Assembly (NCBI GenBank): GCA_947381435.1
Contig: CANCVE010000007.1
Location: 1-64,000 of the forward strand
Source: Chitinophagaceae bacterium
Lineage (GTDB): Bacteria; Bacteroidota; Bacteroidia; Chitinophagales; Chitinophagaceae
Direction: 5' to 3'
DNA: 64,000 nt
Both the position numbers and the translations under genes were made by a program. The notes under the pieces are model-generated. The model worked only from the letters and a program-made list of their open reading frames with translations, searched no databases and had not been told where the DNA came from. Below, in pieces: positions 49,146 to 56,792 of the stretch; the stretch's first letter is position 1, and the number at the start of each line of letters is the position of its first letter.

Positions 49146-49772
49146 CTAGTTTATGTTTACTTGTGAACCTTCATTTAGTACGCAGATCATCAATGCTAAT
49201 TCATCTACATAAGTCTTGTCATTGTCAATCTGATAACCTTCTTTCTGGAGACTATTCTTGGTCCTTAAAAACCGTTTTCTTCTATCCATTGGAGAGCTGT
49301 CGTCAATATTTTTCATTGCATTAATCTTTGCCATGTCAGCTTGCTTTTCATCAAGAGTTATTTTATGGCTTTTTTCCAATATCTCAATTTGCTGGATCCT
49401 ATCCAAAAAAGACTGTATATCTGGATTATCTTTATCCCAAATTATATTATGGCCATAACGTTTCAATGGTATTAGTCCAGGATAGAATGGTTGACCAGTT
49501 TGCTCAATTGACTCTCTTTGTATTGATATTAGAATCTCCATTCTTCTTACTCTTCCACTGAGGTAAAAGATAGATTGCATTAGTGCAAACTCCTCAGTCT
49601 CTATTAGCTTGCTTAAGTCAAGGAATTCAGCATAAATAACTTTAAATGCATCTGAACATTGCTCAATAGTAAACTTCCCACTGTTAACAAGTACCTCATA
49701 CTTCTTATCAAAGAGACATTTAATGAACTGCCCAACTGTACACTCGGATGCGTTATCTATTAATCTATCCAT
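49146..49772 (-). CDS. Unknown tail-module protein, chaperone position
   Basis: A 208-residue, mostly helical protein just upstream of the tape measure gene, the place usually taken by tail assembly chaperones. No family recognised and no membrane segment seen. I could not identify a slippery site that would join it to the neighbouring frame. The stop is 5 bp before the tape measure start. Confidence 0.65.
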   Translation of the reverse strand: MDRLIDNASECTVGQFIKCLFDKKYEVLVNSGKFTIEQCSDAFKVIYAEFLDLSKLIETEEFALMQSIFYLSGRVRRMEILISIQRESIEQTGQPFYPGLIPLKRYGHNIIWDKDNPDIQSFLDRIQQIEILEKSHKITLDEKQADMAKINAMKNIDDSSPMDRRKRFLRTKNSLQKEGYQIDNDKTYVDELALMICVLNEGSQVNIN

Positions 49773-49773
49773 T

Positions 49774-50235
49774 TTAACTTATTTCAAATCCTGTTTTATC
49801 CTTAAAGCTTTGTTTTATTGAAGGAAGTGTCACATCATCAGCAAATACCTGTTTTTGATAGTTATTCAGTCCGATTACATCTTCACCACTTCTTTCAATC
49901 ATTGAACTAAACTTCTCCTGCTCACTTTTAGAATCTATAGTGAAAGTATCTCCTTTGACAATAGCTTCCAATGAAGCATGTAGGTCACCAGTATCATTCC
50001 AAGTAACCCTATCAATTGGTTGCCCTTTTTCCTTTTTTATCTGCATCGTTACATAAGAATACCCATTGCCTTCAAGTGTAATTTCTGCTCCTTTACTATC
50101 TATACCAGCGTATAATTGATTTGATTGCAGATTGGCAATTTCTTCCACATTACTTTCAACGATAGTTTTTAATTCGCCTCCCCAATCAAAAGCAGAAAGT
50201 CTGGCAATATCTGTCCGGAGGCTATCTAGTGGCAT
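49774..50235 (-). CDS. Unknown tail-module protein
   Basis: A 153-residue protein ending 1 bp before the next gene and overlapping the preceding 66-residue gene by 10 bp, which supports translational coupling. It resembles virion-morphogenesis or tail-completion proteins in size and placement (RVTWNDTGDLHASLEA, then a C-terminal LPSIKQSFKDKTGF), but I cannot assign a family. Confidence 0.6.
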   Translation of the reverse strand: MPLDSLRTDIARLSAFDWGGELKTIVESNVEEIANLQSNQLYAGIDSKGAEITLEGNGYSYVTMQIKKEKGQPIDRVTWNDTGDLHASLEAIVKGDTFTIDSKSEQEKFSSMIERSGEDVIGLNNYQKQVFADDVTLPSIKQSFKDKTGFEIS

Positions 50236-50426
50236 AACTTATGTTTTCTAATCCCTTCTCTTGCAAATATTTTTTCTTGAATTGCATGAATATGCATTCT
50301 CATTTCGTTGCAATCATCCGGGTGCATTTCTGGCAGCTTTAAAAACTCACTCCACAATTGAACTGTTATTTCAATAACCTTTTTCTCTTGTTCAATTGGT
50401 TCGTTTATATCTGAAATGTTGCTCAT
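50226..50426 (-). CDS. Small unknown phage protein
   Basis: A 66-residue, mainly helical, charged protein (KKVIEITVQLWSEFLKLP). It is the first gene after the terminator-like hairpin at 50443-50469 and overlaps the next gene by 10 bp. No family recognised. Confidence 0.5.
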   Translation of the reverse strand: MSNISDINEPIEQEKKVIEITVQLWSEFLKLPEMHPDDCNEMRMHIHAIQEKIFAREGIRKHKLCH

Positions 50427-50442
50427 AAAAAAGAATAAAAAA

Positions 50443-50469
50443 AAGGCAGCAGCTTTACACTGCTGCCTT
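50443..50469 (-). terminator. Hairpin terminator inside the tail module
   Basis: AAGGCAGCAG and CTGCTGCCTT form a perfect 10-bp stem, followed on the minus strand by eight Ts. It separates the capsid/major tail part from the tape-measure part, so the two should differ in expression. Confidence 0.85.
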
Positions 50470-50487
50470 TACATGAATCACATTTGA

Positions 50488-50700
50488 TTATTGAGCATTC
50501 GGTGAAGCCTCCGGAACTACTTCCTTTGGCTCTTTGGGTAATAAGGTAATGAGTCCGAAAAGCTCCTGATGTGCAGCTTCCTGATCTTCCAGTGAAAGAT
50601 GAGCAAATATTTTTCGCTCATCAGCTTTCAGACTCTTTACATTTTTATGCTCTTTGAAATGGGTAACATTGATGTGCACCCCTTTGATTCTTGCCTGCAT
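50488..50700 (-). CDS. Small unknown phage protein
   Basis: A 70-residue protein, helical in the middle (LSLEDQEAAHQELFGLITLL), with a Pro/Glu-rich tail. It follows the major tail protein and ends just before a strong terminator, consistent with a high-copy small virion or assembly protein. No family recognised. Confidence 0.5.
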   Translation of the reverse strand: MQARIKGVHINVTHFKEHKNVKSLKADERKIFAHLSLEDQEAAHQELFGLITLLPKEPKEVVPEASPNAQ

Positions 50701-50745
50701 CTTAACTGCTTTAAATATGATTTAAAAAATATTGAAAATCACCTA

Positions 50746-51666
50746 TTAAGGGATAACAATATCTATACTTTGAACAATCTCATAGCCGCTAACATTCAAA
50801 GCTTTCAAAGCTGTAGCACCAGTACCACTCACTGTATAAGTCTTACCAGACGTGTAAGTCCCTGTTACATTCAATTGCCCACCAACAATGCTTATTGCAC
50901 TAGGGGTAACAACTGTGCCAGCTGCCTTATCAACTACTTTCAACGCACTCAAATCAGCAATTGCAGGGAAAGCTGCAACTAAATCAGTTTGGCTACCAAT
51001 AGTCTGAACGCCAAGCTTGATTATAGTAGTAGAAGCTGCTGCTGGTTTGGTGAATTGAGCATCAACTAAACCAGCGATATCCAAAAGATATTGGTCAGAC
51101 TGAGCAATGCTGAACTGCTGAATATAAGGATCAGGTGCAATGTTCAAAGTGAACGGGATTTGATACTCAGTCTTTAAGGTTGCGTTTTCTGGTGTAGGTG
51201 CATAAGCAACATTCAAAGGAAAACCACTGAATGAACCATCACTATTTGCTTTTCTGTTTACCCTTCCAAATTTATCCACTTCAATAAAAGCCCAATTTCC
51301 AAAAGCATTGAAGCTGTTCAAAGCACGAGCGTATGCTGCCCCTCCTTTGTTGGTTAAGAAAGTTCTTGTTATAGTGCCATTACGAATAAAGGCCATGCTG
51401 CCATCATCATAAGTAACTGTTACATCACTTTCCTTGCCATCAGTAATAGTCCTGATATTGGCAACATTGCCAAAAATTGGAAAGAACCTTTTCAACGTAG
51501 CGTGAATCTGGGTGATCAGATAAGCTAGAAAATCTACCTCATCCGATGCTTGCCATTTTACGGTTGCAGGCATCAATATTATAAGCACCGGTGCGCCCAT
51601 TCTCACTGCGCAATCAATACCTGTATTCTTTGGTGCAGAACCAACTGCACAAGGTTGTAATAACAT
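50746..51666 (-). CDS. Probable major tail protein
   Basis: A 306-residue protein located after the head-tail connector genes and before the tape measure block, the major tail tube position. The N-terminal 210 residues are mixed alpha/beta; the C-terminal 90 (SAISIVGGQLNVTGTYTSGKTYTVSGTG) look like an Ig-like decoration. No sheath gene was found nearby, which supports a non-contractile tail. Identity is by position and fold impression. Confidence 0.6.
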   Translation of the reverse strand: MLLQPCAVGSAPKNTGIDCAVRMGAPVLIILMPATVKWQASDEVDFLAYLITQIHATLKRFFPIFGNVANIRTITDGKESDVTVTYDDGSMAFIRNGTITRTFLTNKGGAAYARALNSFNAFGNWAFIEVDKFGRVNRKANSDGSFSGFPLNVAYAPTPENATLKTEYQIPFTLNIAPDPYIQQFSIAQSDQYLLDIAGLVDAQFTKPAAASTTIIKLGVQTIGSQTDLVAAFPAIADLSALKVVDKAAGTVVTPSAISIVGGQLNVTGTYTSGKTYTVSGTGATALKALNVSGYEIVQSIDIVIP

Positions 51667-51696
51667 GATTTAAAAATTAAAATTGTGAAAAATTGA

Positions 51697-52254
51697 TTAC
51701 CCCGTTGGTAATTGAAAGGTGAGCTGTAAGTCGTAAATCTCTATTGCATCAACATAATCTCCAAAAATAATACCTCCGCCATCCTTTGGAGGTGGTGAAC
51801 CAGGATTATCCCTTTTCCTGTGAGGGATATAATCTGGATGCTCCAAAACAATATTCTTATTCCTTGCAAGTTGTTTCTTGAACTCCTGATAAACAGGATA
51901 AAGAACATTCTTGAAAGTCTGTTGATACCTTGCTTCTGGAGTATCTGTATTGTTAGAAAGAACTGCAATGACAATTTTTGGAATCTTTACGTTTACATAG
52001 TAATCACCTCCAACTACTTCATCAAAAGGCATAAACAATGCGAATAGTGGATACTTTGAGTTTTTTATTGTCTGATCAGTGCTATTATTCATTTTTTGTA
52101 AGGCAGTCAGTATTTGTAATGATCTACCATAAGAATAATTCAGGGATAAAGACTTAGACTCTAAAGAAACTATCATAGCATCGGTAATGTCTTTGAAAAC
52201 ATCAACGATTACCAATGACTCCTGGTTCCCACTATTCACATTGCTTAAAGCCAT
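51697..52254 (-). CDS. Unknown neck/tail-completion-position protein
   Basis: A 185-residue protein that overlaps the end of the preceding gene by one base (52254). It contains a Pro/Lys-rich loop near PPPKDGGG and ends in a beta-rich segment. Position suggests a tail terminator or neck protein. No family recognised. Confidence 0.55.
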   Translation of the reverse strand: MALSNVNSGNQESLVIVDVFKDITDAMIVSLESKSLSLNYSYGRSLQILTALQKMNNSTDQTIKNSKYPLFALFMPFDEVVGGDYYVNVKIPKIVIAVLSNNTDTPEARYQQTFKNVLYPVYQEFKKQLARNKNIVLEHPDYIPHRKRDNPGSPPPKDGGGIIFGDYVDAIEIYDLQLTFQLPTG

Positions 52255-52685
52255 TATTCAGTAGTTTTTCTGGCTAATAATGTTCCTGTGAAACTTCCAG
52301 ACATTGTACCCGTGCCGGTCCACTTCACACCATAATACTTGTAGCCTCTCTGCAGGCTATATGCTTTGCCTTGAGAAGAAGTATTAGCAACTGTGAAAGT
52401 ATCTTTTGATACAGTACTGATATCATAGAAGTTAGTCCCATCGTTACTTGCAATAGGAACAATCGTTCCGCCAAGAGTACCGCTTATACTAGTCACCTTA
52501 ACCGTAATGGTTACAGTTTCTTTGTAGCCATTTACCTGTTTCCACAATACCTTACTGGCTGTGTTTGTTACAGTATCTATGGTATTGCCATAAGTAGGAG
52601 ATACAAGCGCAATCTGCGCCTTTGTTTGTACTGCTGCCATTAATAAGCCAATGGCAAAAAGCTGAATTAAAAGTATTTTTTTCAT
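52254..52685 (-). CDS. Secreted protein inside the virion operon
   Basis: A 143-residue protein with a clear signal peptide (1-23, QTKAQ) and a beta-rich mature part (TITVKVTSISGTLGG, YYGVKWTGTGTMSGSFTGT). It is embedded between the connector and tail-completion genes. Such an exported product is unusual in this place; it may act on the cell surface, for example to exclude other phages, or be a decoration that carries a host-type signal. No family recognised. Confidence 0.6.
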   Translation of the reverse strand: MKKILLIQLFAIGLLMAAVQTKAQIALVSPTYGNTIDTVTNTASKVLWKQVNGYKETVTITVKVTSISGTLGGTIVPIASNDGTNFYDISTVSKDTFTVANTSSQGKAYSLQRGYKYYGVKWTGTGTMSGSFTGTLLARKTTE

Positions 52686-52715
52686 TGTAAAATAATTTGC
52701 GGATTTCAGCCGCCG

Positions 52716-53261
52716 TTAAAAAATAGGGTTCATAAAACCAAAATGCTTAAGTGCGTGAAACTTATCAATTGGATCCCACTCTGGGTAGACTGTTGGGTTT
52801 TGCTCAATAAACTCAACCAATATCATTACTTGTGTTCGCATTTCATTCCAGGCACTTGCCATTTTCTTTCTTGGAGAAACGGTAGTTGCATTTTCAGAGG
52901 AAGCTATTACTTCAGCTACCCCGGTTGATTGGGTGATATTATTGCGAGTATACCAGTAATAAACATAGTTAGCTATTGGGCTAGTCTTCTCAGTATCGCT
53001 AAGGTTAATCACCAATCCATCCCATTTTGTTGTACGGCCATTCCAATCAGTATATTCCTTTCCGTTCAGAATATCCTGAAAACGAGCAGCACTTGGTGTT
53101 GCCAAATAAGCCTTGTATAATGGGTACCCTAAAGCATTTTGTAAAAACCTAGTCTCATATTTTTGTATGAACCAGTTAATTGTAGAAGCAATAGAAGCAT
53201 CACCACTATTTGGAATGTTGATGTTTGCAACAAAAAAGGAAGGACTGATGATATTTGCCAT
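52716..53261 (-). CDS. Head-tail connector-like protein
   Basis: A 181-residue protein two genes after the capsid. The helical pattern with aromatic residues (TINWFIQKYETRFLQNALGYPLY, then PIANYVYYWYTRNN) resembles head-tail adaptor proteins of Bacteroidota phages. Assignment is by context and fold impression, not by a confirmed match. Confidence 0.5.
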   Translation of the reverse strand: MANIISPSFFVANINIPNSGDASIASTINWFIQKYETRFLQNALGYPLYKAYLATPSAARFQDILNGKEYTDWNGRTTKWDGLVINLSDTEKTSPIANYVYYWYTRNNITQSTGVAEVIASSENATTVSPRKKMASAWNEMRTQVMILVEFIEQNPTVYPEWDPIDKFHALKHFGFMNPIF

Positions 53262-53264
53262 GTC

Positions 53265-53672
53265 TTACTCAGTTACCAGTGTAGCAATTCCTTGCTTGAT
53301 GAATATTTCAGCATTATTCCTGTGAACTTCTTTTATCTCTCCATCAAGAAAAAACTTGGACTTGCTCCAATCTGCAGGATATGCTATTTGCACTTTTACA
53401 AGTTCGCTTTCGGTAGCTGCCAAATGTTCAATCGCCAACTCAACGGAAACATAAGTAGTATTACTGGCAATAATAACGGCATCACCTTCATCCGCCTTTA
53501 CCTCCGGCGAATCCTGTTTTGCCTCTAATTCTTCAGCAATAGATGAATCATTAATATCGCCAACTACTTCATCTACTTTATCAGCAGTCTCAACAGTTGT
53601 TTGATTTGGTAATTTATCTTTTACTACTTCATCCGCCTTTACCTCCGGCGAATCCTGTTTTGCCTTCCTCAT
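53265..53672 (-). CDS. Acidic phage protein with internal 39-bp duplication
   Basis: A 135-residue protein whose first 65 residues are acidic and repetitive; AKQDSPEVKADE occurs twice. The C-terminal half (VQIAYPADWSKSKFFLDGEIKEVH) looks like a small folded domain. It lies directly after the capsid gene, so it may be a capsid-associated or connector protein. No family recognised. Confidence 0.55.
   Translation of the reverse strand: MRKAKQDSPEVKADEVVKDKLPNQTTVETADKVDEVVGDINDSSIAEELEAKQDSPEVKADEGDAVIIASNTTYVSVELAIEHLAATESELVKVQIAYPADWSKSKFFLDGEIKEVHRNNAEIFIKQGIATLVTE
53486..53665. repeat. 39-bp perfect direct repeat, 141 bp apart
   Basis: 53486-53524 and 53627-53665 are identical. The period is 141 bp, exactly 47 codons, so recombination between copies would delete or duplicate in frame. 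Confidence 0.9.
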
Positions 53673-53716
53673 AAAATGAAATTTATGTGGTTATTTAAAA
53701 ATTGTTTAAATCAATC

Positions 53717-55036
53717 TTACGATGTGATCAATGCCTTAACGGTTGCGAAATCAGAACCTGATACAATCGCTACTTTTCTAATTGTAGAAATGTAGTTAAA
53801 GTAGTATTGCTCCATAACGATGCTGAAAGCGTTGTTGCCAAAGTCATTGCCATTGTAACCAACTTTCACAATCAACCCACCACGAAGGATAACATTGTAT
53901 TGTTTCAAGTCGCCTACTAAAATGGCATCGGCACCCATTGTAGGATTACCTACAAAACCAATACCTGCAAGAACATCTGGAGGATTCAAGTAAGCACCTT
54001 GGGTGTTCTTGATGATACCCATACGATACTTCTTATTAGTGCCCATTACAGCAGCATTTGCTTTAGCGCCGAAGGTTGCATTTTCAACCTGTGCAGCCAT
54101 GGCAGCAATAACATCAAACTCATTAACGTTTGCGATTCCATCAGTGCCTTTAAATGCAGCAGCTTCACCATTTGCATTGTATGCAGTAGCATTTGCAATG
54201 ATGTCAGGCAATATTGCTTGGTTAACACGATTGATAACATCAATACGTCCTACATTCAAGATATTGCTTTCCAACTGACCAAAGTCCATTTGAAACTCTT
54301 GAGTCATACCAATCAAAGTAGCTTCCTTTTTATAAGTCGCACTCTTCAATTGATACTTGTATTGAGTTGCTGGCTTAGTAGCACCTTCAGTAGTTGTAGC
54401 AGATGCACCATCTTTTGCTTGTTCATCAAACCACATTACAAATGGAGTTGCGTTAAAGTCAGCAGAAATAGTGTTTACTAAATCAAATACCCATGAAGTA
54501 TTACGGTATTGGTTGTTAATCATCGCGCCAGCTCCTACACGCAACAACGTTGCTGCATCTAAAGACTGTGTAATAGAAGAAACACCACCACCAATGCCAT
54601 CAATAGTACCGATAGTGCCAGCAGTTTTATTGGTTAACTCAACAGCTTTCATGACAGGTTGACCCTGTGCATTGAACTGAACCATATAGGTTTTAGTTCC
54701 AACACCATTGTCATACACCTTTCGCAAAGCTTCCTCATCATCCTTCAGCGTTTGCGCTATACTCTTTTTGCCTTCACTTGCGTTGCCTAATTTCAAAGCA
54801 ACTTCTGCAAGTGTAGTACCTTGCTTTTCAGCAATTGTTTTAACTGCTTCAATAGCAGATTCAGCAGATTTCTTGTACTCTGTAAACTGCGCCTCAGTGA
54901 TGCCACCGTTTTGCTTTGCTACCTCTGTAGCAAATGCCTTCATCTTAACATCGTAAGCTTCCAGCTCTTTTTTAATTGCAGCGGCGGCATCTGCGCCAAC
55001 CTTTACCTGCAATGCATTTAATTCTTCTTGAGTCAT
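53717..55036 (-). CDS. HK97-fold major capsid protein
   Basis: A 439-residue capsid protein. The first 110 residues are a helical, charged delta-like scaffolding region (EELNALQVKVGADAAAAIKK) that the upstream protease would be expected to remove. The rest shows HK97-type features: a long spine-like segment (EATLIGMTQEFQMDFGQLES), the P-domain region (VMGTNKKYRMGIIKNTQG) and the C-terminal FSIVMEQYYFNYISTIRKVAIV. Position after portal and protease agrees. Confidence 0.88.
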   Translation of the reverse strand: MTQEELNALQVKVGADAAAAIKKELEAYDVKMKAFATEVAKQNGGITEAQFTEYKKSAESAIEAVKTIAEKQGTTLAEVALKLGNASEGKKSIAQTLKDDEEALRKVYDNGVGTKTYMVQFNAQGQPVMKAVELTNKTAGTIGTIDGIGGGVSSITQSLDAATLLRVGAGAMINNQYRNTSWVFDLVNTISADFNATPFVMWFDEQAKDGASATTTEGATKPATQYKYQLKSATYKKEATLIGMTQEFQMDFGQLESNILNVGRIDVINRVNQAILPDIIANATAYNANGEAAAFKGTDGIANVNEFDVIAAMAAQVENATFGAKANAAVMGTNKKYRMGIIKNTQGAYLNPPDVLAGIGFVGNPTMGADAILVGDLKQYNVILRGGLIVKVGYNGNDFGNNAFSIVMEQYYFNYISTIRKVAIVSGSDFATVKALITS

Positions 55037-55053
55037 CTCAATGATTTTTTTTG

Positions 55054-56028
55054 TTAAATAAATTTTGTTTCTGTAATGGCTGTCAGCAAATCAAATGTTC
55101 CCACCTCCGCAGCCGTGTTGGATGGTGATACAAACTGACCGCATGTTGGACAACTTGCAGGGCCTTCATTGGGCACTTGTATTGTTGCTGCACATATTGG
55201 GCAGATTGCCACTTGTTTGTTATTATCTGTAGTTGACGGCTGATGCTTATGAGTGCCTTCAGGCGGCTCATTACCAGTGTCGGTTACTTCCAATGTTGGT
55301 GTAAGTTGATTTGATCCAAACAAAACACATGAATTCTCCATTATTTTTATTTCTGGAACTATCCAGAAATAGCCACGTTCATCAATTACATCTTTGTTAA
55401 TTACCTTGTCGTAATATTTCTTCCATAACTCATAATGAGGTAAATCATCCTTATCATTAATGCAAAGACCTATTGATACATAGCAAAGACCAATGGAGTG
55501 CTGGTTTATCTTTCCATTTTTGTAGAACTTATAAGTGTCCTCATTGTAATCCTCACGAACATCTGTTTCCATTACAAATGCAGTAGTGGTGCCAGGAACA
55601 GACAACCCAAGTTCCTTCAATGAAAGCTTTTGAGTATAAACAGCAGTAACGTCACCTACATGATTGGTGGATGTATGAACATGGTCAGCAATATGAGGAA
55701 TCAATATCCCTTTTTCAGAAATTGACTTGTCGTAGCAGGTATCAGTAAGTACATCCATTTGCGAATCGCACCACCATGCCGTATTGCCTACTACTTTAAC
55801 GTGCAATGTCCCGTTTTCCATTTCAGAATCATTTCCATCACCATCGCCGTCTTTCTTTGATTTGGTTGTAGCAAACTTTGTCTTAGAAATGATGGAAGGC
55901 TGACAAACAACAGAATCTGTGTATTTGATGCCTGCTTTCTTTTGGGCAATCAATTGTTTTTTGTTTGCAGTTATGAACTGAAACAATGCTTTGCCTGTGA
56001 TGCCTTCTGGAATGATGATTCTACTCAT
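55054..56028 (-). CDS. Prohead maturation protease with C-terminal zinc ribbon
   Basis: A 324-residue protein between portal and capsid. Candidate catalytic residues are H117 or H123 (ADHVHTSTNH) and S178 (NQHSIGLCYV), and the closing VPEIKIMENSCVLFGSNQLTP corresponds to the conserved end of caudoviral S78-like prohead proteases. Residues about 276-296 add a CPIC...CPTC zinc ribbon, and a short tail follows. The ribbon is not a usual part of these proteases and may act in scaffold or DNA binding. Confidence 0.75.
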   Translation of the reverse strand: MSRIIIPEGITGKALFQFITANKKQLIAQKKAGIKYTDSVVCQPSIISKTKFATTKSKKDGDGDGNDSEMENGTLHVKVVGNTAWWCDSQMDVLTDTCYDKSISEKGILIPHIADHVHTSTNHVGDVTAVYTQKLSLKELGLSVPGTTTAFVMETDVREDYNEDTYKFYKNGKINQHSIGLCYVSIGLCINDKDDLPHYELWKKYYDKVINKDVIDERGYFWIVPEIKIMENSCVLFGSNQLTPTLEVTDTGNEPPEGTHKHQPSTTDNNKQVAICPICAATIQVPNEGPASCPTCGQFVSPSNTAAEVGTFDLLTAITETKFI

Positions 56029-56033
56029 TGCTG

Positions 56034-56153
56034 TTACTTTTTTACAATTTGACCACTCTTGACCTGACTATCCTTGATAGCCTTTATTTCTGCCAATGCC
56101 TGCTTATCAATTTCAGGCTTAGGCTTTTCTGTGCTAATTGTTGCGTTACTCAT
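56034..56153 (-). CDS. 39-residue hypothetical protein
   Basis: A short frame (MSNATISTEKPKPEIDKQAL, continuing to a Lys-rich end) fills the gap between the Tad2-like gene and the protease, with stop codon 5 bp before the protease start. It is charged and probably helical. Real translation is plausible because of the tight packing but not proven. Confidence 0.45.
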   Translation of the reverse strand: MSNATISTEKPKPEIDKQALAEIKAIKDSQVKSGQIVKK

Positions 56154-56166
56154 GACTGATTTTTTT

Positions 56167-56487
56167 TTAATCAATAATTATCCAATCATCGCAGAATATA
56201 TCTTCTACTGTTGGTACCCATGTTGATATTACATTACTACTATTTACCCAACAAATCTGGTTAGTATAATAGATAGCATCAATTTGGACATTAGTATTGT
56301 TAAACCTTTTTTCAAATTGATCTTTCACAACTTGTGGCAATGATTGCATCTTAGGAACTATCTCTTTGCCGATTGTAGCAGGAACTTGTTTAAAAACAAA
56401 TATTCCACATTCAAACCAGCCAACTCTTGATATTACTTTACCACTTTTAAGGGCTTCAATAGCCTCTCCGAATTTCAAAATATCCAT
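56167..56487 (-). CDS. DUF2829 / Tad2-like protein
   Basis: A 106-residue protein matching the DUF2829 layout: FGEAIEALKSGKVISRVGW at the N-terminus, GIFVF, and the C-terminal pattern ISTWVPTVEDIFCDDWIII (family SWxPSxxDxxAxDWxx). DUF2829 includes Tad2, a phage protein known to bind the Thoeris cyclic ADP-ribose signal and block that defence. The mid-part is longer and diverged. It sits in the head operon between the 100- and 39-residue genes, 2 bp from the previous stop. Anti-Thoeris activity is inferred from family membership. Confidence 0.7.
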   Translation of the reverse strand: MDILKFGEAIEALKSGKVISRVGWFECGIFVFKQVPATIGKEIVPKMQSLPQVVKDQFEKRFNNTNVQIDAIYYTNQICWVNSSNVISTWVPTVEDIFCDDWIIID

Positions 56488-56489
56488 AA

Positions 56490-56792
56490 CTAACTATTTA
56501 CGTTTGATTTGACAACATTTAATACTCCATTCATATACGCCCTGATTCCTTCCTGACCATTCTTTAACCAAGCATTCTTAAACCTTCTGCCATGATTCCT
56601 TGCTACTTGCAAAGGAGAATTGTATAGATACATTTTATCAGGGTCAATAGGCTTCCCATCAATCTCTTTAATCGTTCCCCACTCCAGAATCTCACTGCCC
56701 TTTAGCAAATGCTTTTCATGAGACTCAGTCATAATCAATGGCATATTCTTAGCCATGCTCTTGATTGCCTTCAATCTTGCTTTCTTACCCAT
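56490..56792 (-). CDS. Unknown 100-residue phage protein
   Basis: A basic protein starting MGKKARLKAIKSMAKNMP with no family recognised. It overlaps the end of the portal gene by 8 bp (ATGGGTAA), so translation is probably coupled. Location between portal and the Tad2-like gene suggests a head-assembly or accessory factor. Confidence 0.55.
   Translation of the reverse strand: MGKKARLKAIKSMAKNMPLIMTESHEKHLLKGSEILEWGTIKEIDGKPIDPDKMYLYNSPLQVARNHGRRFKNAWLKNGQEGIRAYMNGVLNVVKSNVNS

Noticed and set aside
50746..51666. Contractile tail sheath
   Set aside because: No separate tube gene or baseplate wedge genes follow, length is short for a sheath, and the layout fits a siphovirus major tail protein.
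53999..54481. 160-codon open frame antisense to the capsid gene
   Set aside because: It lies wholly opposite a well-supported capsid gene, and its composition and lack of domains fit a shadow frame.
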